In this document: piece by piece, positions 49,301-57,862 of the stretch
How positions within the stretch are numbered: the stretch's first letter is position 1
Layout: every line of letters begins with the position of its first letter
Assembly: GCA_029975055.1 (NCBI GenBank)
Contig: JARKPU010000050.1
Location: 1-64,000 of the forward strand
Source of the DNA: Anaerolinea sp.
GTDB lineage: Bacteria > Chloroflexota > Anaerolineae > Anaerolineales > Anaerolineaceae
Direction of reading: 5' to 3'
DNA length: 64,000 nucleotides
Position numbers and translations under genes: made by a program
The notes under the pieces: generated by a model
Told to the model about the DNA's origin: nothing
The model's input: the letters and a program-made list of their open reading frames with translations, nothing else
Databases searched by the model: none

Positions 49301-52300
49301 CCGGCCAACCTTCGAAGCCATCGAACTGCTGGCAGCTCAGGCAGGGTTGATCATCGAGAACCACCGCCGCGCGGCGGCGCTTGAGGCGCAGGTGAGTTTG
49401 CTGGAGCAGGAACGCGACCGGTCGGTGAAGGCTGCCGAAGCAGCTCAGGCCAACCTGCCGGTGTTGCTGCGCAAAGACCTTGAGCAGACGATCGACCTGC
49501 ACGGCCTCAGCCGGCGCATCGAGCGCATCCGCGCTGCGCTGGAAGTAGCCGCCCAGGCCAGCGCCGAATCGGACGCCGGGGCGATCATCCGCACGCTGTG
49601 CCGCGGCCTGCTCACACGCTTCACCATGCACACGGCGCTGGTGGCCGAAAGCACTCCGGCCGGCGTGCGCCTGCTGGAGGTGACCGGGAATATCCCGGAA
49701 GGGGCCAACCCCGAGGCGCTCTTTGGGCAGCGCAACCCGCTGCGCTGGCTGCTGCAGGAAAGCAAAAAAGAGGTGGAGGTCCTGCTTATTTCAGACACGG
49801 CCAGCCACCCGGAATGGGCCAATAACCCGCTGCTGGCAGGGTTGCAGGCAAGCAGCGTGATCGGTCTGCTGTTTTCGGGCGGGGCCAACCGCACAGCCGT
49901 GCTGGTGACCGGCAGGCGCAGCCTGGGCGGGTTCTCGGATGAAGACCGGCGCATCTTTGAGCAACTGGCGCACCAGGTGAGCACGGCCCTGCAGAATCTG
50001 CGCCTGCTCACCGAAACGCAGCGCCGGCTCGTGGAAGTGAACCGCCTGCTCGATTTCAGCTTGAAGCTCAGCAGCCTGGAGCCAGAGAATATCTTCACCG
50101 CCCTGCTGGAGCGCGTCCGTGAAGTGCTGCCGCAGGCCCAGGCCGGGCTGGTGGGCCTGTATGACCGGCAGCGCGGGGTGCTCATCCCGCAGGTGGCGCG
50201 CGGCTTCAGCGATGACCAGGCGGTGCTGACGCTTCAATACCAGCTGGCAAGCCCAACGGCCATGCTCGACAGCGGCGGGAACCTGTTGCTGCGCGTTCTG
50301 CGCACGGGAGAGCCGGTGCGCGTGGCCGAGCTGAACTTCGCCAGCCAGGTGCACCTGACGCCCGATGACCTGCTGCGCTACCGCCAGGCCACCCGCGGGC
50401 GCCTGCCGGTGGCGTATATGATTCTGCCGCTGCGCCTGAGCGAGCAGGTGAGCGGCGCGCTGGTGCTTGAGAATTACGACACCCCATCGGCCTTCAGCGC
50501 AGAAGATGAAGCCCTGGCGTACTCCTTCTCGCAGCAGGCCGCACTGGCGCTCGATAATGCGCGCCTCTACCAGGCCGCCGAGATGCGCGCCCGCCAGCTC
50601 GAAAACCTGACCAAAGCCTCCAGCGCTCTCACTTCCAGCCTGAACCAGGATGAACTGCTGGGAGCCCTGCTGGGGCTGCTGCAAGACGTGGTGCCCTACG
50701 AGACGGCCACGTTGTGGATGCGGCGCGCCGGTTTGTTGACGGTGCTGGCCGCGCACGGGTTCGACGACGATGCCAGCCGCATCGGGCTTACTGCCGCGGT
50801 GGATGACAGCGCCCTCTTCCTCGAAATGATCCGCACCGGCGAGTGCATCGCCGTGGCCGATGTGCGCGCCGATTTGCGCTTCCCGGCTTTAGCCGAGCCG
50901 GAGAACCTCTCGTGGCTGGGCATACCGTTGATCGTCAAAGGCGAAGTGGTGGGCCTGCTGGCAATGGATAAGCGTGAGGCGGGTTTTTACACGCCTGAAT
51001 ATATCCAGGCAGCTTCCACGTTCGCGGGGCAGGCGGCGGCCGCGCTGGAGAACGCCCGCCTCTTCGAAGAAAGCGTGCGCCGCGCCGCCGAGCTTGACCA
51101 GCGCTCGCAGCGCCTGGCTCTGCTCAACCAGCTTTCGGGCGAGCTGGGCTCGTCGCTGGATATCAATTACATCCTCAAGCTGACGGCCCAGCACCTGCTG
51201 AGCGCGATGTCTGCCAGCCAGGTGGCCTGCGTGATGCTCGGCCCGGGTGACAAGTTCATCCTGGAAGTCGAAGTGCCGCCGCAGTCTGACCGCCTGCCCC
51301 TGGCGCTGTTGGACGTGCCGCTCTTCGAGCGCCTGAAGGACTCAAAGGGCATCTTCAGCACCGCCAACGTGGCCGCTGAAGACGACCTGGCCGGGATGCG
51401 CGCCTCTTACTTCGAGCCGCGCAGGGTGACCTCGCTGCTGGTGGTGCCGCTGCTCACCGGTTCCACGCTGCACGGCTGGCTGCTGGTGCAGAATGAAACG
51501 ATGCGGCGCTTCTCTCCGGCGGAGATCGAGCTGGCCCGCACCGTCTGCAACCAGGCGGCCATCGCCATCCAGAATGCACGCCTGTTCGATGAGACGCGCA
51601 GCCTGACGGAGTTCCTCGAGCGGCGCGTGGAAGAGCGCACCAGCGAGCTGCGCCGCGAGCATCAGAACTCGCAGACCCTGCTCAAGGTCATCAGTGAACT
51701 CTCGACCAGCCTGGATATGGGCCTGGTGCTCAACCGCGCGCTGGCGGTGATCAACGAATCGCTCGGTTCGCAAGAGAGTATGACCCTGCTGCTGGAGGGC
51801 AATCAAAAGCCGTTCCGCGCCGGAGAATCGCTGGTGGGGCTGGCCGAGAACCCCGCCATGCACCTTGAGCTGGAGCGGGCAATCATGCGCAGGGTGGCGC
51901 GCGAACGCCAGCCCGCCATCATCGAAGATATCGCCCACGACGAACGCTGGGAAATCCCGGCCGGGCAGACCCCGGGTTACACCAGCGCCCTGGCCGTGCC
52001 GCTGGTGATGGGCGAGGATGCCCTCGGCGCGCTGCTGCTCTTCCACCGCGAACGCGGCTTCTTCCGCCCGGGTCAGATCGGCCTGGCGGAGGCCACGGCA
52101 AGGCAGATTGCCATCTCGCTCAATAACGCCGAGCTGTTCAACCTCATCCGCGACCAATCGGAGCACCTGGGCAACATGCTGCGCGAACAGCAGATCGAAG
52201 CCAGCCGCTCGCGCGCCATCCTCGAGGCGGTGGCCGACGGCGTGGTGGTCACCGATGCCAGCGGCAAGGTGACGCTGTTCAATATTTCCGCCGAGCGCAT

Positions 52301-53267
52301 CCTTTCGCTGAGCGCGCAGGATATCCTCGGCAAGCCGCTCGACCAGTTCAGCGGGTTGTTTGGGCGTTCGGGCGCCGACTGGCTGCGCACCATCCGTAAC
52401 TGGTCGCAAGAACCCAAGTCATACCAGGGCGAGAGCTTTGCCGATGAATTCGACCTGGATAACGGCAGCGTCATTGACGTCCACCTGGCGCCGGTGTTCT
52501 GGCGCTCATCCTTCCTGGGCACCGTTTCGATCTTCCGTGACATCACCCACGAAGTGCAGGTGGACCGCATGAAGACGGAGTTCGTCGCCAATGTGAGCCA
52601 CGAGCTGCGCACCCCGATGACCTCCATCAAGGGTTATGTGGAGATCATGCTGATGGGGGCCACCGGCGAGCTGACCGGCCAGCAGCGCCACTTCCTCGAG
52701 ATTGTGCGCAACAACACCGAGCGGTTGGGCGTGCTGGTGAACGACCTGCTGGATATCTCGCGCATCGAATCCGGGCGGGTGACGCTCAATTTGCAGGAAC
52801 TCTCGCTCAAAGAGATCGCCGAAGAGGTGCTCGAGGATATGGCTGCCCGCGCGCGAGAAGAGAATAAGCCGATGGACTTCCGCCTGGAAGTGCCCGATGA
52901 CCTGCCTCCGGTGGTGGGCGACCTCGAGCGCATCCGCCAGGTGATCGGCAACCTGGTGAGCAACAGTTATAACTACACCCCCGCCAACGGGCGGGTGGTG
53001 GTGCGCATGAGCCATCCCAATGGCGAAGTGCAGGTGGACGTGGAAGACAACGGCATTGGCATCGGGCCTGAAGAACAGCAGCGCATCTTTGAGCGCTTCT
53101 ATCGCGGAGAAGACCCCCTCGTGCTGGCCACGGCGGGCACAGGCCTGGGGTTATCGGTTGCCAAGACGCTGGTGGCGATGCACAACGGGCGCATCTGGTT
53201 CAAGAGCAGCGGCATCCGCAACGAAGGCAGCGTCTTCTCGTTCACCTTACCGGTGCAGGAAAATTAA
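46314..53267 (+). CDS. Giant multi-GAF sensor histidine kinase (about ten GAF, PAS, HisKA, HATPase)
   Basis: 2317 aa. One N-terminal helix (about 4-26) anchors it. From about 155 to 1945 there are about ten GAF domains in tandem, each ending in a stretch like QAAIALxNAxLY/F; the boundaries are approximate. A coiled-coil linker with heptads lies near 1025-1060, between the fifth and sixth GAF. Then come a PAS domain (about 1960-2075), a HisKA dimerisation domain with phosphoacceptor H2096 in NVSHELRTPM, and a HATPase domain with N-box (NLVSNSYNY), DNGIGIG and GTGLGLSVAK. There is no receiver. The start is GTG 46314 without a clear ribosome site; a TTG at 46323 is possible. Partners are probably the regulators on each side. 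Confidence 0.92.
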   Translation: MDVLSWGLVLVLTGLFFFLAARLLVRAAPAMRPAENLELLAADAPPDELEDAVLVIEAGGRVRSLNARARQVFHLTEQDQADLEQMARRARPADALLNLCAAEGQAHFTLDGRFVEGTSYRLNFAQGPVVLVSLRFPELAAGLAGQSDSTSAQTLQTFTELTQAIASSLDVEQTVRAVLENVEKLVPADFLEITLWDGETQELVPYHYIWVTNSERRLERQDRRYSSSDGYSGYLCRERTSLLIGDVDRRFDVRPVEGRTPGLRAYLGVPLLVGSDLVGTLELGSRTPEAFHEEDLALVRLLSGQAAIALHNALAYRQEKQRSAELSGLSQMAQAFSAVRDPKTLFARLVDSIAPIVRAQILGFLIYNENQRALEAQIPYQGLPDQIVELYRTAVPPGSQVEQILLDQDVLITEDASSDPQWELLGLSFVAQAASLRETVLVPLNSGGRMLGYLQVSNRLEGGSFTQSDLHLLTIIANQTASIIENAALVQQSRARAQRAESLRRIASLASSAANLDEILQFSVQELARLLRADVGAVFLLDKARTFLQLHQGSQYGANAGLDESLQRLLVDDPQFPFTVSDSQRTLRTGMNAADQAVIPFYRAILNAWTAQSAIIVPLVVRSEGIGEIWFGSRTADFFDMSDVQLVATAAGQLAGAAEQMFLRSQTDEGLRKQVEQLTLVTRASRDLSNTLDPAAMLKLVHAEALRISGAACGAVLLLAANTPEDAPRVVRQAFGDESAGLSGVLEQRVLARSLPVTIADFEADGLPAPHQDVRSGLASPIFHRQRLAGMIILHSPRAGFFDQATLEAVQTLSIQAGVALGNALQHEEQVRRSALLKREMDTLTELLRVSQMLRPSLPLDQSLVAIGGALKQATPFQVNVISVFEAEGRCLRRVVSTGLSRDQWADLQEHTLPWTSVSTLLQPEFRTGGVYYIPADKTPVIPPDVHTIDVAQDVDHTISDPWDPEDFLIVPLFDSQGEPLGLISLDAPADGRRPDRPTFEAIELLAAQAGLIIENHRRAAALEAQVSLLEQERDRSVKAAEAAQANLPVLLRKDLEQTIDLHGLSRRIERIRAALEVAAQASAESDAGAIIRTLCRGLLTRFTMHTALVAESTPAGVRLLEVTGNIPEGANPEALFGQRNPLRWLLQESKKEVEVLLISDTASHPEWANNPLLAGLQASSVIGLLFSGGANRTAVLVTGRRSLGGFSDEDRRIFEQLAHQVSTALQNLRLLTETQRRLVEVNRLLDFSLKLSSLEPENIFTALLERVREVLPQAQAGLVGLYDRQRGVLIPQVARGFSDDQAVLTLQYQLASPTAMLDSGGNLLLRVLRTGEPVRVAELNFASQVHLTPDDLLRYRQATRGRLPVAYMILPLRLSEQVSGALVLENYDTPSAFSAEDEALAYSFSQQAALALDNARLYQAAEMRARQLENLTKASSALTSSLNQDELLGALLGLLQDVVPYETATLWMRRAGLLTVLAAHGFDDDASRIGLTAAVDDSALFLEMIRTGECIAVADVRADLRFPALAEPENLSWLGIPLIVKGEVVGLLAMDKREAGFYTPEYIQAASTFAGQAAAALENARLFEESVRRAAELDQRSQRLALLNQLSGELGSSLDINYILKLTAQHLLSAMSASQVACVMLGPGDKFILEVEVPPQSDRLPLALLDVPLFERLKDSKGIFSTANVAAEDDLAGMRASYFEPRRVTSLLVVPLLTGSTLHGWLLVQNETMRRFSPAEIELARTVCNQAAIAIQNARLFDETRSLTEFLERRVEERTSELRREHQNSQTLLKVISELSTSLDMGLVLNRALAVINESLGSQESMTLLLEGNQKPFRAGESLVGLAENPAMHLELERAIMRRVARERQPAIIEDIAHDERWEIPAGQTPGYTSALAVPLVMGEDALGALLLFHRERGFFRPGQIGLAEATARQIAISLNNAELFNLIRDQSEHLGNMLREQQIEASRSRAILEAVADGVVVTDASGKVTLFNISAERILSLSAQDILGKPLDQFSGLFGRSGADWLRTIRNWSQEPKSYQGESFADEFDLDNGSVIDVHLAPVFWRSSFLGTVSIFRDITHEVQVDRMKTEFVANVSHELRTPMTSIKGYVEIMLMGATGELTGQQRHFLEIVRNNTERLGVLVNDLLDISRIESGRVTLNLQELSLKEIAEEVLEDMAARAREENKPMDFRLEVPDDLPPVVGDLERIRQVIGNLVSNSYNYTPANGRVVVRMSHPNGEVQVDVEDNGIGIGPEEQQRIFERFYRGEDPLVLATAGTGLGLSVAKTLVAMHNGRIWFKSSGIRNEGSVFSFTLPVQEN

Positions 53268-53288
53268 TCTATAGAAATGAGGGCTGGC

Positions 53289-53666
53289 ATGGCAAAAATC
53301 TTAATCGCAGAAGATGAACCCGATATTCGCGACCTGGTGAAGTTTACCTTGACGTTCGCCGGGCATGAAGTGGTGGCCGTCTCGAACGGCGCGGAAGCGG
53401 TGGAGGCTGCGCTGACCGAGAAGCCGGACCTGGTTCTCATGGATGTGCGCATGCCGCGCATGACCGGCTATGAAGCCTGCGCGGCGATGAAGGCGGATCC
53501 GCAAACGGCGAAGATACCGGTGGTGTTCCTTTCGGCCAAGGGGCAGGAATCGGAAATCCAAACCGGCCTGAATGCCGGGGCAGATGAATACCTGCTCAAG
53601 CCGTTTGCCCCCATGGAACTGACGGCCCAGGTGGCCGAGATGCTGAAGAAATACGCCGCGAAGTAG
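53289..53666 (+). CDS. Single-domain response regulator (CheY-like)
   Basis: 125 aa receiver only. Acidic pair EDE, phosphoacceptor Asp in LVLMDVRMP, Thr/Ser in FLSAKG and Lys in YLLKPFAP. It has no output domain, so it likely works by protein contact, for example with the degenerate GGDEF regulator or the hydrolase downstream. GAGGG lies before ATG 53289; an ATG four codons upstream is possible. It follows the kinase by 21 bp. Confidence 0.93.
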   Translation: MAKILIAEDEPDIRDLVKFTLTFAGHEVVAVSNGAEAVEAALTEKPDLVLMDVRMPRMTGYEACAAMKADPQTAKIPVVFLSAKGQESEIQTGLNAGADEYLLKPFAPMELTAQVAEMLKKYAAK

Positions 53667-53688
53667 GCGCAAGGTCGGCGGGGGGCGC

Positions 53689-54477
53689 ATGAGCGCAATT
53701 TTGCTCGATTCGCAAATCGTTCACTACGAAGTCCTCGGACGCGGGAGGCCTTTGATCTTCCTGCACGGCTGGGTGGGCTCGTGGCGTTACTGGATCCCCG
53801 TGATGCAGGCGGCTTCGGTCTCTTACCGGGCGTACGCGCTCGATTTGTGGGGCTTCGGCGATACCGCCAAATTCCAACCGTATTACTCACTCAACCAGCA
53901 GATTCTACTGGTGGAGCATTTTATGGAGCAGATGGGCATCGGGCGGGTGGCGCTGGTGGGTCACGGCCTGGGTGCGATGGTGGCGGTGCTCTTCGCGGCC
54001 TGCCACCCCGAGGTGGTGGACCGGGTGATGGCCGTCAGCTACCCGCTGGATGAAGGTAAACTAAACCCGCGTCTGCGCACCACCGGCCCGGCGGACCTGG
54101 CAGAATGGCTGCTGGTGAAATCGGCCTTGAGCGATGCGGTGCGCGCCGAGACGCCCAAGACCGACCCGCTGGCGATTGCCGCATCGCTCAACGGCCACAG
54201 CCTGCAAGAGACGCGCGATGCCAGCCGGAGGCTTTCACGCGCATGCCTGCTGGTGAACGGGGTGAACGACCCCGCCGTGGAACCCCCCGACCTGGACCTG
54301 GTGCAGCACCTGCCCGAGCAGACGCATGCCATCCTGTTCGACTCTTCGGGGCACTTCCCCATGCTGGATGAGAGCAGTAAGTTCAACCGCCTGCTGGTCG
54401 ATTTTCTCGCGCTCGGGCCGGGTGAAAGCCCGCGCCAGCTGCAATTGAAAGAAGAGTGGAAGCGCCGGGTGCGGTGA
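53689..54477 (+). CDS. Alpha/beta hydrolase-fold protein lacking the nucleophile serine
   Basis: 262 aa. The fold is clear: LIFLHGWVGSWRYW (oxyanion region), YALDLWGFGDT, and the nucleophile elbow region LVGHGLGAMVAV at 89-100. The elbow should be GxSxG, but residue 93 is Gly, so the nucleophile is missing. The acid Asp194 (GVNDPAV) and His222 (SSGHFPML) remain. It follows the response regulator by 22 bp, as the last gene of the signalling cluster. An RsbQ- or KAI2-like ligand-sensing role is possible, though those proteins keep their serine. Confidence 0.85.
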   Translation: MSAILLDSQIVHYEVLGRGRPLIFLHGWVGSWRYWIPVMQAASVSYRAYALDLWGFGDTAKFQPYYSLNQQILLVEHFMEQMGIGRVALVGHGLGAMVAVLFAACHPEVVDRVMAVSYPLDEGKLNPRLRTTGPADLAEWLLVKSALSDAVRAETPKTDPLAIAASLNGHSLQETRDASRRLSRACLLVNGVNDPAVEPPDLDLVQHLPEQTHAILFDSSGHFPMLDESSKFNRLLVDFLALGPGESPRQLQLKEEWKRRVR

Positions 54478-54529
54478 GAGCGCCTGGAACCGCAGAGGTT
54501 AACAGTTTGGTTAATTCCGACAGTTTTGC

Positions 54530-54735
54530 TTGACTTTAGCGGTTGAATATGGAATACTTATACCAACCAAGGGAACCTGCCTTGCTCTCGAGCTATTCTA
54601 AGGACAAGGAGGTGGTGTCGAAAATGGATCATAGTAAGCGTATGGCTGCGGCACCCCTCCTGGTTAGCCTCTAATCAGTAACGTGCCGCAGCCAAACAAG
54701 AAGGAGTCGCCTGTGAAGGCGGCTTCTTCGCTTTT
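54530..54735 (+). ncRNA. Orphan small structured transcript with promoter and terminator
   Basis: A promoter TTGACT (54530-54535), 17 bp, AATACT (54553-54558) is followed by a perfect 10-bp stem (54644-54653 with 54684-54693) and an intrinsic terminator (AAGAA..GTCGCC with GGCG..TTCTT, 54698-54728, then CGCTTTT). The only gene downstream is convergent, so this is not the leader of a coding operon. About 165 nt would be made. It is unlike any RNA family I can name, and could be a small regulatory RNA or an mRNA for the micropeptide inside. Confidence 0.6.
54624..54674 (+). CDS. Candidate 16-residue micropeptide inside the small RNA
   Basis: AAGGAGGTGG (54606-54615) is one of the strongest Shine-Dalgarno matches in the window. 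It precedes an ATG that opens MDHSKRMAAAPLLVSL, closing with TAA at 54672. Its 3' part overlaps the left arm of the stem, so translation would disrupt the hairpin. Confidence 0.4.
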   Translation: MDHSKRMAAAPLLVSL

Positions 54736-54751
54736 AAACCATCGGGCGGCT

Positions 54752-55225
54752 TCACGCTGAAATTTGCAGGAGGCGCAGCTGCCGCTCGCAGGCCGTTTGG
54801 ACGGTGCGGCGGCGGTGGGTGAACATCAGGCGCAGCAGTGGGGGAGAGAATAGCAGGCGGGTGAGCAAACCTTCCCGGCCCTGGCGATGCCGGTATTGGA
54901 TGATCTCAACCATCTCGGTGGAATCGGGACCGTCGGCGCGCCAGGCGTGGGTATGCTCCCAGAGATGGAAGGGGCCGCGCTCTTGAACATCGGTGAAGCC
55001 CCCGTCGCGCGAGACGCGCACATGCCTTGCCCGCCAGCGGATGGGCAGCGGCCCGAACCAGAGGGTAAACTCGCTGCGCGAATCCTCTGCCAGGGGCTGG
55101 GCGGCATGCAGCTGGATGATGACGGGCGGCGGGGTGAGGAGCTTTAAGGCGTTTGGTTGGAAATGGAAATCACTCACCAGGGAGGCGGGTGAAAAGACCT
55201 GGTAACGGTCGATCAATACGGGCAA
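54752..55225 (-). CDS. SRPBCC-family (START-like) ligand-binding protein
   Basis: 157 aa. The order of segments FTLWFGPLPIRWRARHVRVS, FTDVQERGPFHLWEHTHAW and MVEIIQYRHRQG resembles the SRPBCC/polyketide-cyclase-like beta sheet with a final long helix. Such proteins bind small hydrophobic ligands. The start is TTG at 55225, nine bases after GGAGGAG, three bases downstream of the preceding gene's stop. Ligand unknown. Confidence 0.75.
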   Translation of the reverse strand: MPVLIDRYQVFSPASLVSDFHFQPNALKLLTPPPVIIQLHAAQPLAEDSRSEFTLWFGPLPIRWRARHVRVSRDGGFTDVQERGPFHLWEHTHAWRADGPDSTEMVEIIQYRHRQGREGLLTRLLFSPPLLRLMFTHRRRTVQTACERQLRLLQISA

Positions 55226-55228
55226 AGG

Positions 55229-55438
55229 TTATCTCCTCCGGCGGCGCAAGGGCGGCAGCGGCACCGGGATGGGCTGCGGCTGGGGCCGGCCGGGTGAAAG
55301 CCTTCCGGCCAGCTCTTCGAGGCCCTGGCGCAGCCGCTCCAGAATGCCGTCGAGCGTCTTTTCGATGCCGGGGCGGGGAGGATTGGCTTTCGGCCTGGTT
55401 TGATCTGCGGGACTCATGGCGGACTGCCTTTCTGACAT
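55229..55438 (-). CDS. Small basic, Pro-rich hypothetical protein
   Basis: 69 aa from ATG 55438. A central amphipathic stretch EKTLDGILERLRQGLEELAG is followed by a Pro-rich segment and a run of five arginines at the C-terminus, suggesting nucleic-acid or membrane binding. ATG 55417 (62 aa), with AAAGG upstream, is an alternative. A TATGAT lies 9 nt before ATG 55438. Cotranscribed with the SRPBCC gene. Confidence 0.55.
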   Translation of the reverse strand: MSERQSAMSPADQTRPKANPPRPGIEKTLDGILERLRQGLEELAGRLSPGRPQPQPIPVPLPPLRRRRR

Positions 55439-55532
55439 ATACAACCTATCATATCTTATTTTGGGGCGGATTTACCTGTGAATCTGGTTAATTTCGGGTG
55501 AATTCCAGGAAAGAACGCGCCTCAAAGGAGGG

Positions 55533-56774
55533 TCAATCGCCGGGAGGGGTGGGCGAGGCGGCTGCCGGCAGGGGCTGCGCCCGGTAAATGAAGCGGAAGA
55601 TGTACGTCACCAGCCAGGCGAGGAGCAGCGAGGCCAGCAGGCCCGGGGCCGCCGTGCCGGCCTGCGCGCCCAGGCGCGCGCCGACGACTTGCAGCAACAA
55701 CCCGCCCAGCGACGGCGAAATGACGCGCGTTGAGGCTTCCAGCGAGGTGGAAATGCCCAGCATCCCGCCGATTTCCACCGGCGAGACCGATTTGGTGATG
55801 GCGCTGTTGACAACCGTGTTGAGGATGCCGCCGCTCATGGCGATGGGCGCCAGGACGATGATCAGCACCGTCACGGTGGGGGCCAGCGCCCAGCCGAGCA
55901 GCGAAACCGCCATGACGGCTGTGGCCGCCAGGATGAGCGCGCTCTCGCTGAAGCGGCCGGTGAGCCTGCCGATGAGGAAGCCTTGAGTCACCACCGAAAG
56001 CACGCCCACATAAGCCAGGATGTAACCGGTCTGCTGCGAGTCGAGGTTGAAGCGTTCCAGGGCGTAGAGCATGAAGATGGTCTGGAAAATGGAAAAGGCC
56101 AGGCCAAAGAACAGGCGGGTATAGAGCAGCGGCCCGACGAGCGGGCGCCGCAGCACCTGGATGAGAGCCGGGATGGTGAACGGAAGGCGGGTGGTGTGGG
56201 CCACGGCCAGGCGGCGCTCGGCGGTGAGTGATTCGGGCAGCCAGAGGAGCACCAGGATGAAATTCAACGTGGAAAGCCCGGCCGAGGTGAACGACGGCAG
56301 TGAAAAGCCAGCCCGGCTGAGCAGCCCGCCCAGCGCCGGCCCGATGATGAACCCCAGGCCAAAGGCGGCGCCGATCAGCCCCAGGCCGCGCGAGCGGTTC
56401 TTCTCATCGGTCACGTCGCTGATATATGCCTGAGCCACGCTGATGTTGGCGGCCGTCAGGCCCGCCAGGGTGCGCGCCAGGTAGAGCATCCACAGGCTGT
56501 TGGCCAACCCTAAGAGCAAAAAGCCAAGCGCATTCCCGGCGATGGAGATGAGCAGCACCGGCCGGCGCCCAAAGCTATCGGAAAGCCGCCCGAGGATGGG
56601 CGCGCCGACCAGCTGCGCGGCGGCGTAAGAGGCCACCAGCAGGCCGATTTGAAAATCGGTGGCCTGAAAGCCGCGCGCCATATAGGGCAGCAGCGGCAGG
56701 ATCAGGCTGAAGCCGAACAGGTCGATGAAGACGATGAGGAAAATGGAAATGAGGGCTTTATTGTTCTTGAACAT
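55533..56774 (-). CDS. MFS transporter, tetracycline-efflux-like (DHA1)
   Basis: 413 aa with twelve predicted helices. MFS motif A is GAPILGRLSDSFGRRPVLLI, motif C-like GLGFIIGPALGG occurs in TM5. These features match drug:H+ antiporters of the TetA(A/B)-like family. The loop sequence is ordinary, and nothing suggests an acquired resistance gene. A long minus-strand upstream region ending near 56834 carries a TAAACT. Substrate unknown. Confidence 0.9.
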   Translation of the reverse strand: MFKNNKALISIFLIVFIDLFGFSLILPLLPYMARGFQATDFQIGLLVASYAAAQLVGAPILGRLSDSFGRRPVLLISIAGNALGFLLLGLANSLWMLYLARTLAGLTAANISVAQAYISDVTDEKNRSRGLGLIGAAFGLGFIIGPALGGLLSRAGFSLPSFTSAGLSTLNFILVLLWLPESLTAERRLAVAHTTRLPFTIPALIQVLRRPLVGPLLYTRLFFGLAFSIFQTIFMLYALERFNLDSQQTGYILAYVGVLSVVTQGFLIGRLTGRFSESALILAATAVMAVSLLGWALAPTVTVLIIVLAPIAMSGGILNTVVNSAITKSVSPVEIGGMLGISTSLEASTRVISPSLGGLLLQVVGARLGAQAGTAAPGLLASLLLAWLVTYIFRFIYRAQPLPAAASPTPPGD

Positions 56775-56894
56775 GCAGGCAGCGTTCCTTCGGGCGGCTC
56801 TTAAGGTTGAATTGGTAGGTTAGTTTACCCTTTTTGGCCGATTAATGAAAGGGACGCCCGGCGGGTGTGGAACCTTGTGTGCGCGAGGCCGGTG

Positions 56895-57845
56895 TTACCG
56901 GTCCGCAAGGAGTTCGTTCACCCTCGCGAGCGCCTTTTCGAGCGAGTTTCCGAGGTAGTTGCCGGGGATCTGAGCGGCGAGTTTCGGGTCGAGGTCAAAA
57001 GCGCGGCCGCCGAAGGCAAACACCGGCGCCGGGCGGATCTTGCTCAGTTTTGCTTGCGCGGTTTTCATCTCCAACGCGGCCAGCGCCGAAGAGGCCGAGA
57101 GCACGATCAGCGCGGGGTGTTCGTAGGAGGCGTAATCCACCAGGTCGTCGATGGGAATATCCGGCCCGAGGAATTCGACCCGGTAGCCCTGTTTGCGGGT
57201 CAACACGGCCAGCATCAACACGCCAAGCTCGTGCTGCTCGGTGGGAGCGCAGCCCAGCAGGATGAAAGGCGCGCTGCGGCGGGTGGGGTACGCCTGGAGC
57301 AGCGCGAGCAGCTTGCCGCGCAAGAAGGCGCTGGCAAAATGCTCGGTGGTGACGCGGATGATCCCGTTGTACCAGGCTTCACCGATTTCCACCAGGCAGG
57401 GGATGATGACCCCTTCGAAGACGGTCGTCAGGTCGAAAGCCTCGTGGGCTTCTTGAAGCACCTCGGCGGCGGCGGTTTCATCATGGCGCATAAAGGCCTG
57501 AGTCAGGCGCGCGGCGTATTGCGCGGGGGGCAGCGCGGGTTTTCCGGGCAGGTGCGCGGGCATCTGCGGGACGGCTTCAGGCCATTGAGATTGGGCGATC
57601 ATCTTGCGCAGTTCGGCCACCGCGGTGCTGATCGCAACCCCGCTGTCCGAGCGGTTCTTGAGCCAGCGCAGGATGGCGATGTCGCGTTCGGAATAGAGGC
57701 GGTAGCGGTTTTCGGAGCGATACGGCGAGAGGACTTCGTAGCGCCGTTCCCAGGCGCGCATCGTCACCGGGCGGATGCCCGTCTGTGCGGCCACAGCTTT
57801 AATGGTGAATTTCGGTTCATCAGAGAGGTCGGCGATATTCGGCAT
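56895..57845 (-). CDS. MerR family regulator with cobalamin-binding domain (CarH-like)
   Basis: 316 aa. MerR HTH at about 13-66 (FTIKAVAAQTGIRPVTMRAW). Residues about 105-185 are a four-helix cap with W158-x9-E168-H169, the CarH signature that contacts the cofactor's upper face. Residues about 193-310 are a B12-binding Rossmann domain with E203-x-H205-x-x-G208, whose His is the lower cobalt ligand. So it is likely to bind adenosylcobalamin and may sense light. It begins 17 bp after the PfkB stop, so the two form an operon. Longer upstream frame overlaps pfkB and is not used. Confidence 0.9.
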   Translation of the reverse strand: MPNIADLSDEPKFTIKAVAAQTGIRPVTMRAWERRYEVLSPYRSENRYRLYSERDIAILRWLKNRSDSGVAISTAVAELRKMIAQSQWPEAVPQMPAHLPGKPALPPAQYAARLTQAFMRHDETAAAEVLQEAHEAFDLTTVFEGVIIPCLVEIGEAWYNGIIRVTTEHFASAFLRGKLLALLQAYPTRRSAPFILLGCAPTEQHELGVLMLAVLTRKQGYRVEFLGPDIPIDDLVDYASYEHPALIVLSASSALAALEMKTAQAKLSKIRPAPVFAFGGRAFDLDPKLAAQIPGNYLGNSLEKALARVNELLADR

Positions 57846-57862
57846 GCGGCTGCTTTCTGGTT

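Noticed and set aside
46314..53267. Frameshift or assembly error behind the very long kinase
   Set aside because: The reading frame is continuous, domain order is regular and codon use is uniform.
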